Shown piece by piece: positions 49,489-61,962 of a stretch of 64,000 nt of DNA (within the stretch, counting starts at the first letter, position 1; each line of letters begins with the position of its first letter). The stretch is from Pelecanus crispus (taxonomy: Eukaryota; Chordata; Aves; Pelecaniformes; Pelecanidae). The notes beneath the pieces were generated by a model that saw only the letters and a list, made by a program, of their open reading frames with translations, searched no databases and had not been told where the DNA came from. The translations under genes were made by a program, and so were the position numbers. The stretch is taken from the NCBI RefSeq assembly GCF_030463565.1, contig NC_134644.1:131251388-131315387 (forward strand), read 5' to 3'.

Positions 49489-51059
49489 TCATGACACATT
49501 AGGATGATAACTTCTGGTCTTAAAGGAAAAGCTTGTATTATGCTGCTTAAGTTAGAGATCCTCCCTTGGAATAGAATATTTTTCCAAGGGGGGAATAATA
49601 ATTTCTGCTGAATTTGTGTGACTGTCAAAATCTTTATAAATCTGCGTATTACTCACCTCTAAAGTCAAGTCAGGAAGGGAAGTGGTCAGACTCATTACCT
49701 TACTATTTTCAGTCAGTTAAGAGTTGAAAGATTTTAAGAGGAAATTCCAGGAATTATATTTTTTTTAAGTTGCGGTTTAGATTTTTGTTTTAGTATAATA
49801 GTAAAACAAAAGAATGGTTATACAGTTCTTTGGAGATTTTGTAATTACAGACAATTTAGGCTGGCAATTTCATGGATGGCTTGATGTTCACTAGTGAAGC
49901 CTCCTGCTGTGGTGTTACCTCCCTACCCAGGTCAAGGACAAGTGCAAAAGACAGTCTTCATGTGCCTGATGAAGTCACTTTCGGATGGTTCCTGCTGCTT
50001 AACCAGTGTCTTTGTCACTAAGTTATTATTATAAACACATCACTATAAATGAAGATAAGAAAGAATGAGGGAATAAAAGGAAGAGGAAATGACTGAGATC
50101 TCATATTTCTGCAAAGGCTCCAATAAAACAATTTTCTATGTATGATGATGGAATACTTGAAACTACTTTAAAATCCCTACTCCAAATTTATCTCTATTGA
50201 AAATTTGAAGTCAGTAGTGTCACGTTATATGTGAATTTGACCACCAGCTTTAAACAAACCCATTCCACACCTCCACCCTTTCCTCTTAAACGTATCTCCT
50301 TAAAATACACTTCTTGCAAAAGGCTCGTAATGTCTAGTTGCCATAGACATTTATTTGCCAGTTTAATAGTTGATCACCTAAATGCAGTACATGATAAGTT
50401 TAAAAATAAACCAACATAGCACTTAGATATTGACTATAATATTTAGTCATTTCCAATCAACTTCCCAGTAAACATATGTTGATTTTATGCCTTTCTTCTT
50501 CACCTGTGCATGTAAATACATGTATTGCAAAATTATTCACAGATGAACACTTAGATGATAAGGTTTTGGGGCCAGCATTTTTCATTTTGGGGCCATTTGT
50601 TTTCATACAGTACAGCTTTATGAAGCACTAAATTGAAATTAATATTAATTGAAATTATTTGGAAGAATGGTAAAACACTTTTAAAAATGTACAAAAACTT
50701 TAACTACAAATAGGGAGTGTTTCCTCACAAATTCTGGAATTTGTATTTGTTTGTTAAAACATTCGAGCTTTTTGCATAACGTCCCAGATGGGAGTGAAGG
50801 AGCAGCTTGAAATCTTAGGCATCTCGAGAGAGTCAGCTAGATGTGACACATTTGGGTACAACTGTCCTGTGCCCATGCAAAAGGCAGAATGGAGGTCCTT
50901 TAGTGAAGAAACAGAGAACCCTCTTATCTGTCTAATGTTGTCCAGATAACATTAAAGCAAGGGTAGCTTGGTTATATGCATGAGGTTATATTGCGGAAAT
51001 ACAACATGCTGGGAATTATTCATGTTAAGGGTAGATATATAATTTAGGATATTTGAAGG
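49489..51059. other. Non-coding stretch, no gene recognised
   Basis: AT-rich DNA between two CR1 tails. No open frame above about 70 codons and no other repeat recognised. Confidence 0.6.
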
Positions 51060-51228
51060 TCTGGGAGAAGTTGTGGATGCCCCATCATTGGAAATGTTCA
51101 AGGTCAGGTTGGACGGGGCTTTGAGCAACCTGATATAATGAAAGCTGTCCCTGCCCATGGCAGGGGGGTTGGACTAGATGACCTTTAAAGATCCCTTCCA
51201 ACCAAAACCACCCTATGATTCTATGATA
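51060..51228 (+). mobile_element. CR1 3' end fragment, distinct subfamily
   Basis: Contains the last ORF2 codons, decoding to 'VVDAPSLEMFKVRLDG', then a 3' UTR with 'catggcaggggggttggact' and 'tttaaagatcccttccaacc', ending in 'ctatgattctatgat'. The 'GGGGGTTGGACTAGATGA' wording differs from the copies at 10.6, 11.8 and 33.2 kb, so it belongs to another CR1 subfamily. About 170 bp long; 5'-truncated. Confidence 0.93.
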
Positions 51229-54200
51229 CATGGACTTCCTAGTATTTCCTAAATATGACTGCAAGCTGTTAGATCCACGATCTAGAAGTTTGACAAACAT
51301 GTTATTTAGCCAGATACTAAATGAAAATTAATCTCTTTCACTCTGCCCGGATGTATTCTGTCATTTTAAAAATAACCTTCCAGTTGTAATTATTCAGCAC
51401 AAATTTTGAGTTATTAAAGCTAGATTTTGTCTGTCTAGGTCTATAAACCTGTAGAAGCTAAAGCTGCTAGCTATTGTGATTGCCAGTTGACACTGTTGTC
51501 TACGTATTGTAGTGATTGCCATTTTTAAAGTGATTATTTTAGATACTCTGTTTTGTGACTGAAACCATGTAACAAACAATTACAGAAAGTCAAAAGATAA
51601 CTCAAAACATGACTCCAAATTTGGATGGAAAAATATGTATTGGGGACTATGATGTACAAGGATTAATACCTCAGTCAGAGATGGAGAAGCGCTACATGAT
51701 TTAGATTGCAAATCTGTGTTTTTGTTGGATGATGAACATAGAATTTTGGTCCAAATTAATACAGAGGTAAGTCTAGATCATGCAGTTACACTTGGATATG
51801 CTCTTCATGTCTTCTGTCTCCCAAATATTTTCAGAACTTGAAAGGGAGAGCAGATGACAGAGGAAAGGAAAGGGAGTTCAGAGCTGAGGCTTCTAGGCCT
51901 CCATTTTACATATGAAACAGAACATCTTAAATATTTTGTTCTATTTCTGTGGAAAAATACCTAAAAAGAGGGATATATGTCATATGAGATAGACATTTTA
52001 TTCTTCTAGATGTTACCACTTTCCACATTTGTAAAATGTCAGATCTTGTACACCTTTAGTTGTTTTCTTAGTTGTTATAAGATAGTATTTTTGAATCAGT
52101 ATCAGTAAGTGTTTCACTTCTATAGCAGTTTTAATGGAAGTAAACTACAAATGTTTACATTAAAATTCAATCTGTTAGGTACCTTAAGTGTTTTAAAAGA
52201 ACAAAGCCTTATAAACATGCTCAACTACAACTTTAAATTAGTAACACCATTTGTATGTTTATCCAAGCAGATATATTTTCAGGTTTGTTGTGTAGCTTGT
52301 AACTGAAACCCAAAAGCCTGTGTTTGGATAATACCTATTATGTAATTGGTATCGTAGATTTTTTTTTTTTTTAAATCAAGACAATAATCAGAAGTTCAGA
52401 AGAATGAGTGTAAACCAGAACAATCTGGTAAAATTAAACGTATTAATATTTTTTGAAGATCTAGATGGAAAAATAACATTTACATACTAATGGGCAATGT
52501 CTCTTATTTCATGCACAAAATTATGGACACTTAAAATCTGGAGAGAGAACAACATTTTAATAAAGCTTTTGCTATTAATAGTAAGTTTATCTCTTCTTAC
52601 ATTTCGGCTTTAAATTAGAATATAGTAATAGGAAGTAATGAAAAATCTGACCAGCCTCTTTGAAGATCTTGTAGAATTGAGGTGATGATGAGGCTCAGAC
52701 AGATAAGAGAATTCAGCACAAGAACGAGCCAGAGATGGACAAATGCCAAGAAAAAGAAACCAGTAACATTATACAGAGATAATATATCTTTTTTTTTTCA
52801 TAGACCTACACTTATTCACCTTGGGATACTCCCAGTTATTTTAGGGACCTTACTCATTTCCTAGATGACAGATTAGAGATGTTACATTGTCAAGTCCTTG
52901 TGATTAGTGAAAGAAAGTTATGGAAAACCCCTGTGTCCTTCTGCTTTCTCTAATCTCCTAGAATATAACTGTGATGTCTTCAGACTCCAGTCTGAGGCCA
53001 AGAATTGTCCAGTATTTGGAATTGAATTAAATAGGTTTGTCCATCTGAGGAGTCATAGTTAAAAACATTAAAGATCTTGCATTAAAATATAATTTGGAAA
53101 AGGTCATGCAGATACCGTTTGCCATTCTTAGTAAGGAAGGTGATTGCATGTTTCAACTTTCAGCTTTAAGCCAGAAATTGTAACAGCCAACCTCAAACAA
53201 AGAAATGTCATCAGTAACAATACGCTACTGTAACAGCACCTTTATCTTTCATGTTGTTGTTTACAGCTAGATTAAAAGATGAAACTTCACTTTGTAATCA
53301 GATTGTATCATCTGCACCTCAGTTTCTTCACTGGAGCTAAATGAAGTTTTAACAAAGCAATTCAAATTTCTCTGCTTGTATTTGGAAAGTAGATTTCTGT
53401 AAAAATATGAATAAGAATCCAAAAGTGAAGTATCTTATTTTATTGAATAGATGTTCAGTTTGATACAATTATTTTGGAAGGAGAGTAGTGCTAATTAAGG
53501 AACATCTACTGAAAACATCAGTATGTTCTCAAAACAAAATCTCAGTCTGAATACAAAGTTTGCAGTTTAGGCTTTTTATATGGAAACTCGGAAGCCTGCA
53601 GCATTGAACTGTCTGGGTTATTTTCAGTAGCATTCATGCCAGCAACTCAATCAGCTTTTCAGAAGGGTTTTTCTCAGTATCGCAAAGCAGCCTTCAGCAC
53701 ACCTATCCTGCATAGGACAGATGCTTTTATTTTATGTGGTTTGTAAAGGCATTTTCCAGAAACTTACAGAGCTGGCAGTCTTAACTGACTTTAGATGTGA
53801 CAAAAAAGAAAGCAGTAAACAAAAGATGCTATGGGGAAGGAAAGACGGAGGATGTGATTATACACTGTAGTAATGCAGGAAAGTTTTATCTTGGCACTGA
53901 AGTAATCAAAATGCAAATCAAAACTCATATCTGCATGAAGATAAACTCATTTTTAAATTAAAAAGCATCTTACGATTTAGGTGAAGTCACAGTTGGTCTT
54001 TTTTTTTTAAATAAAAATCCTCATTTTGACTTTTTAATTGATTTCTCTCCTGTATGCAAAATGGCAGTTTAAAAAAAGAATAAATCGAAAAACTTCTTGA
54101 CAAATGGAAGTTATGTATGTTCTTTGTGAAATAATGGTCTATTTAAGGGTGGTGAGGAACACAAACATGTAATACAAGCAGGGAAAAATAGCTACTTCTA

Positions 54201-55615
54201 CTTCACCTTCCCAGTAGCCTGCTGTAATTTATCACATATGAAGCAGATCTTGCAGGATCTTTCTCCCCAGGAGTCACATTGCCATTGTGAGGGTCATTTT
54301 CAATTCCTGGTAGAATTTCTTGTAAAGGCTGTTCCCCGACGAAGGCTTTGGTTCTCCCCTGTGAATGGACAGTTGAAACAGAAGTCTGCCCACTCACTAT
54401 TTAAAACAAACAAAAAAATGACCTGCATTGAAAATGACGCAGATAAAAGATATTAACATTTTATTCTTTTAATGATTATAGATGGCCTTTCTTTCATATG
54501 AGACAGTGAAAACTGACAAGTTAATTTGTATTTTTCTGTTCCATGTTCCTGTCAAGGTATTGCGTACCATCAGAATGCTGCAGGCACTTCAGGGGAATGA
54601 GGTTTTCTTTACTTATTCAGAAATAGTTTTTCTTGGTTTTGTGAAAACTCACTTTTACAGCATATGCGTTTTAGACTAGACTTGTGGTCTGTTAAAGGTT
54701 AAGGAAAATACAGTTCCTAAAAGTATTATTTTTCCCTTTTATGGATGAGCACCAGGCTTTAAGACATCAGTGTAAATAGAGTTTCCTGTTCCAGGGAAGT
54801 TTGGCTACTGCAGGAGCCCAAAGGTCCTTTGGGAAAAGCTTGATAGGAACTATGAGTTGAATGTGACCTGAGGCTCCAGGAACCAAAGAGCCAGAACTGA
54901 GGGAAACACATTTCACAGCCCTTTTGTGCAATCTTAAGTCCCATAAGCACTTCTGGGAAAGTAAACCCTTCATCATACACACAGTATTTATTGCTAAAGG
55001 AGAAGTCATGCTAATGGCTTTCAGAAATCATTCTGTTATCTGTAGATCTGTGACTTCTTTCCTTGAAGCTTGCTGTAACTTCAGAAAAATCTGCAGATTT
55101 GCAGAAATGCTGAGCAGGAATAGGAACGCTAAACACTTCTCCATGGCTGCTAGGTGGCATGCAGGATCCAGTCCAAAATGCAGTTTTGCATTCAATATAT
55201 TTAGGAATTTTCTGAAAAAAGTATACTTGAATTACTACATGAATTCTGTCGCATTAGCAATGTTAACTTATCAGAACTGTGTGTTTATTTATTCAGAAAT
55301 CAGTGTTGATTCTTTTCTCCTCCTTTGTTCACCCTCTCGCATTCACAGCTGGGCAAAATTTGTGCATGTGAGGAAAGAAGGAGGAAAGCCAGCTGGGTGG
55401 GTGGGATGATTTACTGTGATGCAGAGCAGCCACCACACATTTATGTTAATACGGTTGCTTGTGTGAATATCACTTGACTGCATTTTTTTCTTCATCTGAC
55501 CAAGTTTTAATTGGACCTCTGCCACAGATTTTCCAATGTGACATGAAGTGAATCATCTAACCTCTAACTCTATTCTATATCATTTTAAAAGGAGTAATAA
55601 TACTTAGTGTATCTT
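51229..55615. other. Non-coding stretch, no gene recognised
   Basis: AT-rich DNA. The longest open frame without transposon similarity in the window (plus strand 54924-55409, 161 codons) lies here. It has no signal peptide, domain or codon pattern that I recognise and is about as long as chance allows. An isolated good splice-donor motif 'gaggtaagt' near 51765 has no matching acceptor context. Confidence 0.55.
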
Positions 55616-55643
55616 CCCCCCCCCCCCCCCCCTCCCCCCCCCC
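55616..55643. repeat. Poly-C tract (17 C, T, 10 C)
   Basis: A homopolymer of 17 C, one T, then 10 C, followed by 'gggtgtg'. On the minus strand this is a G tract able in principle to form a quadruplex. Its exact length in the assembly may be unreliable. Confidence 0.95.
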
Positions 55644-56739
55644 GGGTGTGTTTTGGTAAAGAAAGGCATTATGTCTTGTCTCTGAAAGTACTGCTGTAAT
55701 GCAAATAATTGAAGAACAACACTCAGCTGTTTATTTAATTGTTTCCATTTGCTTTCATATTTCCATTTGCTTGTCATTTACCATTATCAGAAATAACAGT
55801 TTAAAAAAATGAATTAGCATTGTTGAAAAACTCAAAGGAAATACATTTTGAAAAAATAAAGCAGATAAATTACATTAATTGTAGGGATTGAAATGAAATA
55901 ATGCATTCCTCCTTTTCTTCATAACGATTCTTTCTTTGTGTTGGAAGAAGTTGTCCTTTGGAAGTCTGGAGAATAGCTTTCATAACTAGAAATTAATTCT
56001 GTTAGATTACCTCAATTTGATAATGCTGAAATTAAGCAAGTATCCCTTTTAATGACTTAAACTTTAAAAAGTAATGTTCTCTCTCATTCTGCAAATTTCG
56101 TGTATGCTAGGCAGTTTGTCTATAAGGGTTATTCATGTGAAGCAAAACATTGGGCGTGTGCTTTCTAAAGACCTCTGTAAATCAACAAAGCTATACATAG
56201 CACAGTCTGATGTAGTTACCAGCTGATATTTCTGCAAAGACACTCCAAATGAGAGAGGAAATTCCAAACTTCCTTATTATTCCAACATGCTGAGCTTGCT
56301 AGTCAATAAAAGTTTTCCAAGTTTTATTTAGTATATTGGTGGCATTTGGCTGGTTCCAGTGGCAGGTATCCTTTGTTTCCTACTTTTCGTTAGCTATGAA
56401 CTTTTCATTAGTGTTGTATTTCTGAAACACTCCATTTTTATTATATGAGGTATAGCAATCAAGCTATTTCCATTTAAGCATCCCAACTACATCCCCTTTT
56501 GGCTAGCCGGTAGTAAAAAACAGTATTACAGTGAATAGTTTCACAGAGAGTGTGCCACTTCTGTGTATGGAATTTGGAGAGCTCTACCTTCAGGATCTTG
56601 TTTTATAGAAGAATATTGCATGTGTAAGGGGCTTTTGAGTCTATGTATTGCACAGCTTTGAATTTCTCTTTTCAAGCTTTGCTACCATCCTAAGTCAGTC
56701 AGCTTCTGCAAACCCAGGCAATTGAAGGTGAAGAATAAC

Positions 56740-56763
56740 AAAAAAAAAAAAAAAAAAAAAAAA
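56740..56763. repeat. Poly-A run (24)
   Basis: The longest A homopolymer in the window. No processed pseudogene or SINE body was recognised upstream. Confidence 0.95.
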
Positions 56764-56896
56764 GGAAACAAATCAGGTTGATAGGAAAGAAACGTGGTTA
56801 ATAAATAAGCATACTTTACACTATAGTGGAAAAACTGTCATGTTGGAATAACAGTGAATAAAACAAAAGCCAAATCAGAATAGTCATGTTAGTAAC

Positions 56897-56953
56897 TAGA
56901 ATGGGCATATATTTAAATATATGCCCATTGGTTAGAATGGGCATATATTTAAA
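56897..56953. repeat. Perfect 28-bp palindrome plus direct repeat
   Basis: Positions 56901-56928 read the same on both strands, with the half-site 'atgggcatatattt'. The 21-bp string that begins at 56897 with 'tagaatgggcat' is repeated exactly at 56933-56953. The block is thus copy, inverted copy, copy. No transposase or known element is associated. Confidence 0.95.
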
Positions 56954-57286
56954 CAAAATCAGAAATGTATCATCCTATTTTTAATATACAAGAACAGAAT
57001 TGTGGAAAAATGCTAAATAGTCTGCATAGACCTGATTAGGTTAGGATGTCATAGGAAAGCATCATCCATAGTGTGATTAATAGGTAGTGGAACAGACACC
57101 CAAAGAAACATATCTAGTGGAAGGCTGTCTCTTACCCGGAAAGAAGATGCGTGTTCTAATTTTGGTATTCAGCTCCCATCTCTGCTCTCCAGGCTGCAAT
57201 TTTGAAATCTGGGCTGGGGCAGGTTAGCAGCCCATTGCCAGCTATATAACTGTCAGCTAAGCAGATGTAACTTTTTGCATTCTTTC

Positions 57287-57300
57287 TTTTTTTTTTTTTT
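57287..57300. repeat. Poly-T run (14)
   Basis: Homopolymer tract; nothing else recognised. Confidence 0.9.
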
Positions 57301-58587
57301 CCTGCTTAATGGCTTCATTTTAAAAGGTGCCTTGCTTTATGTAGTGCATAAAGGTGTTAACATCACCTTGCAGTCAAATTAAGAAGTTGAGATGACAAGG
57401 TTAGGAAATATGAGAAGACGTGGAATGGTACTGACTGAATTTTCCTTTCAAAAGTGCAGGGACAGGTTAATTTTTCTGCCATGAAAACATCCTAGAATTG
57501 TTGTGGTCTTAAAAGTTAAAGGTTCTGTGAGTTAGCTGTTAGATTCTTTTTGTTAACTTATCATGAGGATCTACATATGACAGTTCATTTTCATTTCCTT
57601 TTATTTTATTCCTTCTCAGATTTACAGGCAAAACATTCCTTATCAATTTTGTAAGGCAGATGAGCAGTTAGTACTTTTGTGGTGTGTTTTGCTGTTATTG
57701 ATATAGGTGCTCCAAAATAAACAGCTAATTTCTGAAGTTGGAAGTTTTTCAGGATTCTTTGTATGCATTGCAGTCCCGGATAAAGGCATGTTTGGCTAAA
57801 TCTGCTTATCTTTTACACAGATAGTCTGGCTGGAATTGCTATACAGCATTGTTGCCAGATATTTCTCAAACAAGAATCTACATATATTTTTCATAAACTC
57901 TTTTGATTAAAATTCAGTGATCTCTCTCCTAAAGAGCCTTGGAACAAGTTTTTTATCAGAAAATCATACCAAACAGTAAAGCTTGTTAATAGTTCAAGAA
58001 GACAGCTTTTGACCATGGGGGTCCAATTTAAAGGCTGTTTTTCATAATAGTGTATGTGTTAGAGTATAATATTTATTGAAGCTGGGGTGAAAGACCTCTG
58101 TGAAGTCTTGACTTGTCAGGTTTCATGATACTTGCAGAAAATATATACTGTTTGCATAACTATGCAATTTCAACTACTTAAAAGGAATTTTCAAGGAACT
58201 TCTCTTTTATTAATACCCATGAGAAAATAAATCCTGTGGGTTTTTGCTGTTTCATTTTCACACTATTGTTTATAAGGCTGTTACCAAACATTCTACATTG
58301 TCTTTGGTCATAGGCATGGCTTCTCTGGGGAAGGGGTGTTTGAGCATGGCAGACTATAGAGTAAAACTCTCTCTTTGTATCCTACTCCAGGCCACCATGG
58401 TACTTGAAGTTCTACAACTTGAGAGAAATTAGCCATGCCCGTTAGGAAATGTCACTGTCTATTATTCATCTATATTTCATCATCTGGGATACTGAGTTCC
58501 CTTCACTCCTTCAGAGATGCAGTATGTGTTTCCTTATTCCCATACTGGTATAAAATAAACAAAATTCCAGAAATATGCTGTTTCAAT

Positions 58588-58741
58588 GTCATAGAATCAT
58601 AGAATGCTTTTTGGGTTGGAAGGGACCTTGAGAGATCATCAAGCCCAACCCCCCTGCAGTGAGCAGGGATCGAACCTGTGAACTTGGCGTTATTAGCACC
58701 ATGCTCTAACCGAGCTGCGTGGCAAAGTGCTCCATGTCTAT
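58588..58741 (-). mobile_element. tRNA-Ile-derived SINE with CR1 tail (TguSINE1-like)
   Basis: Read on the minus strand, the head is 'ggttagagcatggtgctaat' followed by 'aacgccaag', nearly identical to tRNA-Ile(AAT) from the D arm through the anticodon arm. It is followed by an exact RNA polymerase III B box 'ggttcgatccc' (minus strand of 58666-58676). The A-box region reads 'gcagctcggttagagc' and seems about 4 bases shorter than in tRNA-Ile. The body then changes to a CR1 3' end ('ggggggttgggcttgatgat', 'ggtcccttccaaccc') and ends in 'attctatgattctatg' at about 58590. The 10-bp string 'ctgtttcaat' occurs just outside both ends (58578-58587 and 58742-58751) and may be a target-site duplication. 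Chimeras of tRNA-Ile and CR1 that use the CR1 machinery are known from passerine birds. It is a retroposon, not a functional tRNA gene. Confidence 0.9.
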
Positions 58742-61299
58742 CTGTTTCAATAACAATTGTTGTGTATTTTACATACTCTTCCCAGTTAAACTCATCACTG
58801 ACTTGATTCCAAACACCTGAGAGCAGTATGCTAAAATAGAATTACAAACTTAAAGTCATAGGATTCTGCTGAAGTCACGTTTTTATGTGGGATTTGGCAT
58901 TAGTCTGTTTAACAAGTGGAAAAAGCAGTGGTTGATGCTGTGAAAGTACATGCCTAAGTATAGCAGTGAGTTATTAAAACTGTGACTATTGCCAGAACTT
59001 TTTTTTTAAAAATTACTGTATTCACTAGTTTTTGGAATCATTCTTGGTGTGCTCTAGGAGAGAAAAAAAACCCCGCAATTCACTTTTTTTTTTTAAGAGA
59101 ACTAAAAATTCTCACTAGAAATTTCTGTACAGTAAATCAAGTCGGTACCCTTTCTAAATAGTCGACAACATCCTCAATGCCTGTGTATTCTTCCATTGTA
59201 TTTATTCCTATGCATCCATCTTCTGAAAAATATCTAACTTTTGCTAATTTACAGTTACATCTTCATAGGCCACTTTTTTTCTTTCACTCTTCTAATTATG
59301 GGAAGCATGAGAAAGCTGACCTTCCCTTTCCTCACTCTCTTCATTGTAGATCAGAAGCCAGTATTCTTGTCTGCTGGAGTTCAGACAATGTCAAAGTTGA
59401 GGGAAAAAAAAACCACAAAGAAAAAAAACAATAACTGGGGCTGTCTGCCCATCCTTCCACTGTGTGAACAGGGAGGGTTTGAGACTTAGCATTTTTCATG
59501 GGATAGGATTGTATCAAGACTTAACAAATTAAAAAATAGTGTTTAGAAACCTCTTTAAAGGGAGTGATTTTGGGGGGAGACTTTTAGAAACATGCATCAG
59601 TTATGGATTACTGTACATAGAACTGGTACCAATTAAATAAATCTTTTTTTTAAAGTACAGATATGAATGCAAACCAGGCTTTAGCTACCAATACTTAGAT
59701 TCACAAGAACAGTTTTAGGTTCCTACTTTAAAAGGTTGGCCGATAAATCTGGGCATATTGTTTAGTGCTGTGAATTTCTCAAGGACAGAGTTTCTGCAAT
59801 GTAATTTACTTTATTAGGTAAAGTTCTATATTTAATGTCTGTTGCTCTTCATCTTGGAAAGAGAGATGCGCTAACTTGAGTAGAAAACCGGTATTTATTT
59901 CCCAAAATTCTTAATAATGAAAAATAGTTTTACTGTTATTCTCCCATTTTATGATAATTGGGTTGTTGGGGGGAGGTGCGTCTGTGACTCAGTATGATTC
60001 CATCTTTTCATTACTTTGCTGGGATATTCTTTTAAATGTTTTAAAATATGTGTCTAAAATGGTAGTTATACATTAAGGTATGAGGTAACTTCAAAGATAG
60101 CTTTAAGAAAGAAATACAGGTTTAAATCTTTATCTTTGTCACAAAGTTTATTTGTTGATTCTGAAGGAATTAAATTGATAAATGCAGTGCTCAGGTAGCA
60201 CCCTGTGACATTTTAACCCGGGTTCAAAGCTTCCCTTGTAGTTCAGCTCCCTCAGAGAACCTTTGATGTTCTTACCTTCATTCACCCCTCATTTGCTATT
60301 GTCTTAAGTATTTACCTTCTGGAGTTTGTTTAGGAAAGGTATTCTAGGATGTAGCAGAATATCTTAAAACAGAACCATGGTAGGATAGAGATACTTACAG
60401 AGATGTTAATCACCTGTGATCTGTCATGTACTTAGATATGAATTGCAAGGTCAATACTAAACATACAGGATTCTGGGTTGTCAAAAAGTGAGGAAGAAAC
60501 TGTATGCCTCCTTGAAAGATATCTCTGTCATTTTCTTTTTGTAATGTTTTTCAAACTTGAGTATTGATTTTAATTTTTTAACTCCAACATTTGAGTTAGA
60601 AAGAATTCCTTGAAACTGGCTTGAAAAATAAGCTTTTCAACATATAGTTACTTTTGTATCCCTTATAATTTTCAATATTAGTTTTTCACAGCTGTGTATG
60701 AACAATTAGTAATACGTGTATGCAGAAGTTTTGTTCTGTCCTGTTCACTGGAAATATTAAATAGCTCATGAGGAATTTGATACCTAAAATGACTGGAACA
60801 CCTGCCTTCTCTTCATTGCAAAGCTGACCAATGGGACTAGTGTACTTTATGGATGAGGTTGAAAATTAAACTGTGAAGAAGTAGCATAATCTGAGTGAGC
60901 AATATGAAATCAGAATTGCATAGTTATAACATTTTCTTGAGGGGAACACCGCTGAGAGATTATTTGTTTGCATACTTCCTGGGTATAATATTTATTTATT
61001 GAATTTTATTTTAGAAATTCTTTTTTTAATTCCGTGCAAGAAACATTAAGGTCAGTTTGGTGGATTTATTACTTTGTTTTAGGGATATACAGAGGGGGAT
61101 TATTAAATATTGCTGAGGGCTGAGTGTAACACAGGACATGATTTGTCTTCTCTGCAGTTTCTGAATAGCAATTCCTAAATGAACAAAGCCGTACTATGAA
61201 ATTAAAATGGTGAAACAAGGACTTAAGTATGGAATGAAGAAAAATCAGCAAGTTAGTTTTAAAGTCAAAGCCAAATATTAGCATAATTTTTCATTAAAG
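58742..61299. other. Non-coding stretch, no gene recognised
   Basis: AT-rich DNA with short open frames only (under 90 codons) and no other repeat recognised. Confidence 0.6.
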
Positions 61300-61352
61300 T
61301 TTAGGAAACTAAGGATAGAAGGAGCTTCAGGGGCTGACTCATCTGCCGCCTC

Positions 61353-61520
61353 ACAGGTTGCCCAGAGAGGTTGTGGAGTCTCCATCCGTGGAAGTATTCA
61401 AAAGCCTTTTGGACACGGTCCTGGGCAACTGGCTCTAGGTGGCCCTCCTTGCGCAGGAGGGTTGGACCAGATGCCCTCCAGAGGTCCTGTCCAGCCTCAA
61501 CTGCTCTGTGATTCTGTGAC
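61353..61520 (+). mobile_element. CR1 3' end fragment nested in an older CR1
   Basis: Begins with ORF2 C-terminal codons '[20 protein letters not shown]', in frame to a natural stop at 61436-61438. It then has a 3' UTR with 'aggagggttggaccagatg' and 'ccagaggtcctgtccagcc', and ends in 'tgtgattctgtgac'. The TGTGATTCTGTGA tail and the UTR wording mark yet another CR1 subfamily. Sequence on both sides belongs to the minus-strand ancient CR1, so this copy inserted into it. Confidence 0.92.
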
Positions 61521-61755
61521 CTGATGCAAGATCAGCTGTAGGTGTGCCATTCTTAAAGGTGTTTGTCAGCCTGTTTTTAAAACATATTTGTTCTCTATTT
61601 ATAAAAACTGGAGGGGTTTGTATTTTCCATAGGCAACACATTCCAACACTTCACTGTCCTCACCTTTTTTAGACTATTTTTCTTACCATTAAAGCTAAAT
61701 TTTCCTTAATGCAGTTTAAGTATGTCATGATTTTCTGTCCTGCCCTCAGTGGATA

Positions 61756-61962
61756 TTACTCTATACTGCACCAACCATCTAGGAATATGAAAACTGTTAT
61801 TTTGTCTCCTCTTCCCTGAGGAGAAAGGAAAGTTTGCTTCACAGGCTGCAGAGAACATACATATCTACATAGCCCAATGTGCTGTGTTTTTTCTCTTCTT
61901 TTCCTCTCAGCAGCATGACATTGTTGACTGCTGTTTAAACTGTCATCTACAATTACCCCCAA
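61756..61962 (-). pseudogene. Fossil CR1 ORF2 fragment
   Basis: The only readable piece of protein in the ancient element. The minus-strand frame opens with 'GVIVDDSLNSSQQC', matching '[15 protein letters not shown]' of the younger CR1 copies, after which the frame is lost. No function expected. Confidence 0.75.

Larger units (their letters stand above)
55644..58587. other. Non-coding stretch with palindrome and simple repeats
   Basis: AT-rich DNA containing a 24-base A run (56740-56763), a perfect palindrome with a direct repeat (56897-56953) and a T run (57287-57300). No gene recognised. Confidence 0.6.

Noticed and set aside
51762-51772. Strong splice-donor motif 'gaggtaagt'
   Set aside because: No convincing acceptor or open exon lies upstream. 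Such motifs occur many times by chance in 64 kb.
54924-55409. 161-codon open frame on the plus strand
   Set aside because: It is the longest frame without transposon similarity. In about 128 kb of AT-rich frame space a run of this length is expected roughly once or less by chance, and no domain, Kozak context or exon structure supports it.
56740-56763. Poly-A run as the tail of a processed pseudogene
   Set aside because: The sequence upstream shows no gene-like content, and CR1-driven genomes rarely make processed pseudogenes.
58666-58723. Possible functional tRNA-Ile gene
   Set aside because: The acceptor stem and 3' half after the B box are replaced by CR1 sequence and the A box is incomplete, so it is a SINE head, not a tRNA gene.
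60215-60240. 'gggttcaaagc' as an RNA polymerase III B box
   Set aside because: It departs from the B-box consensus at key positions and has no A box or tRNA-like body nearby.
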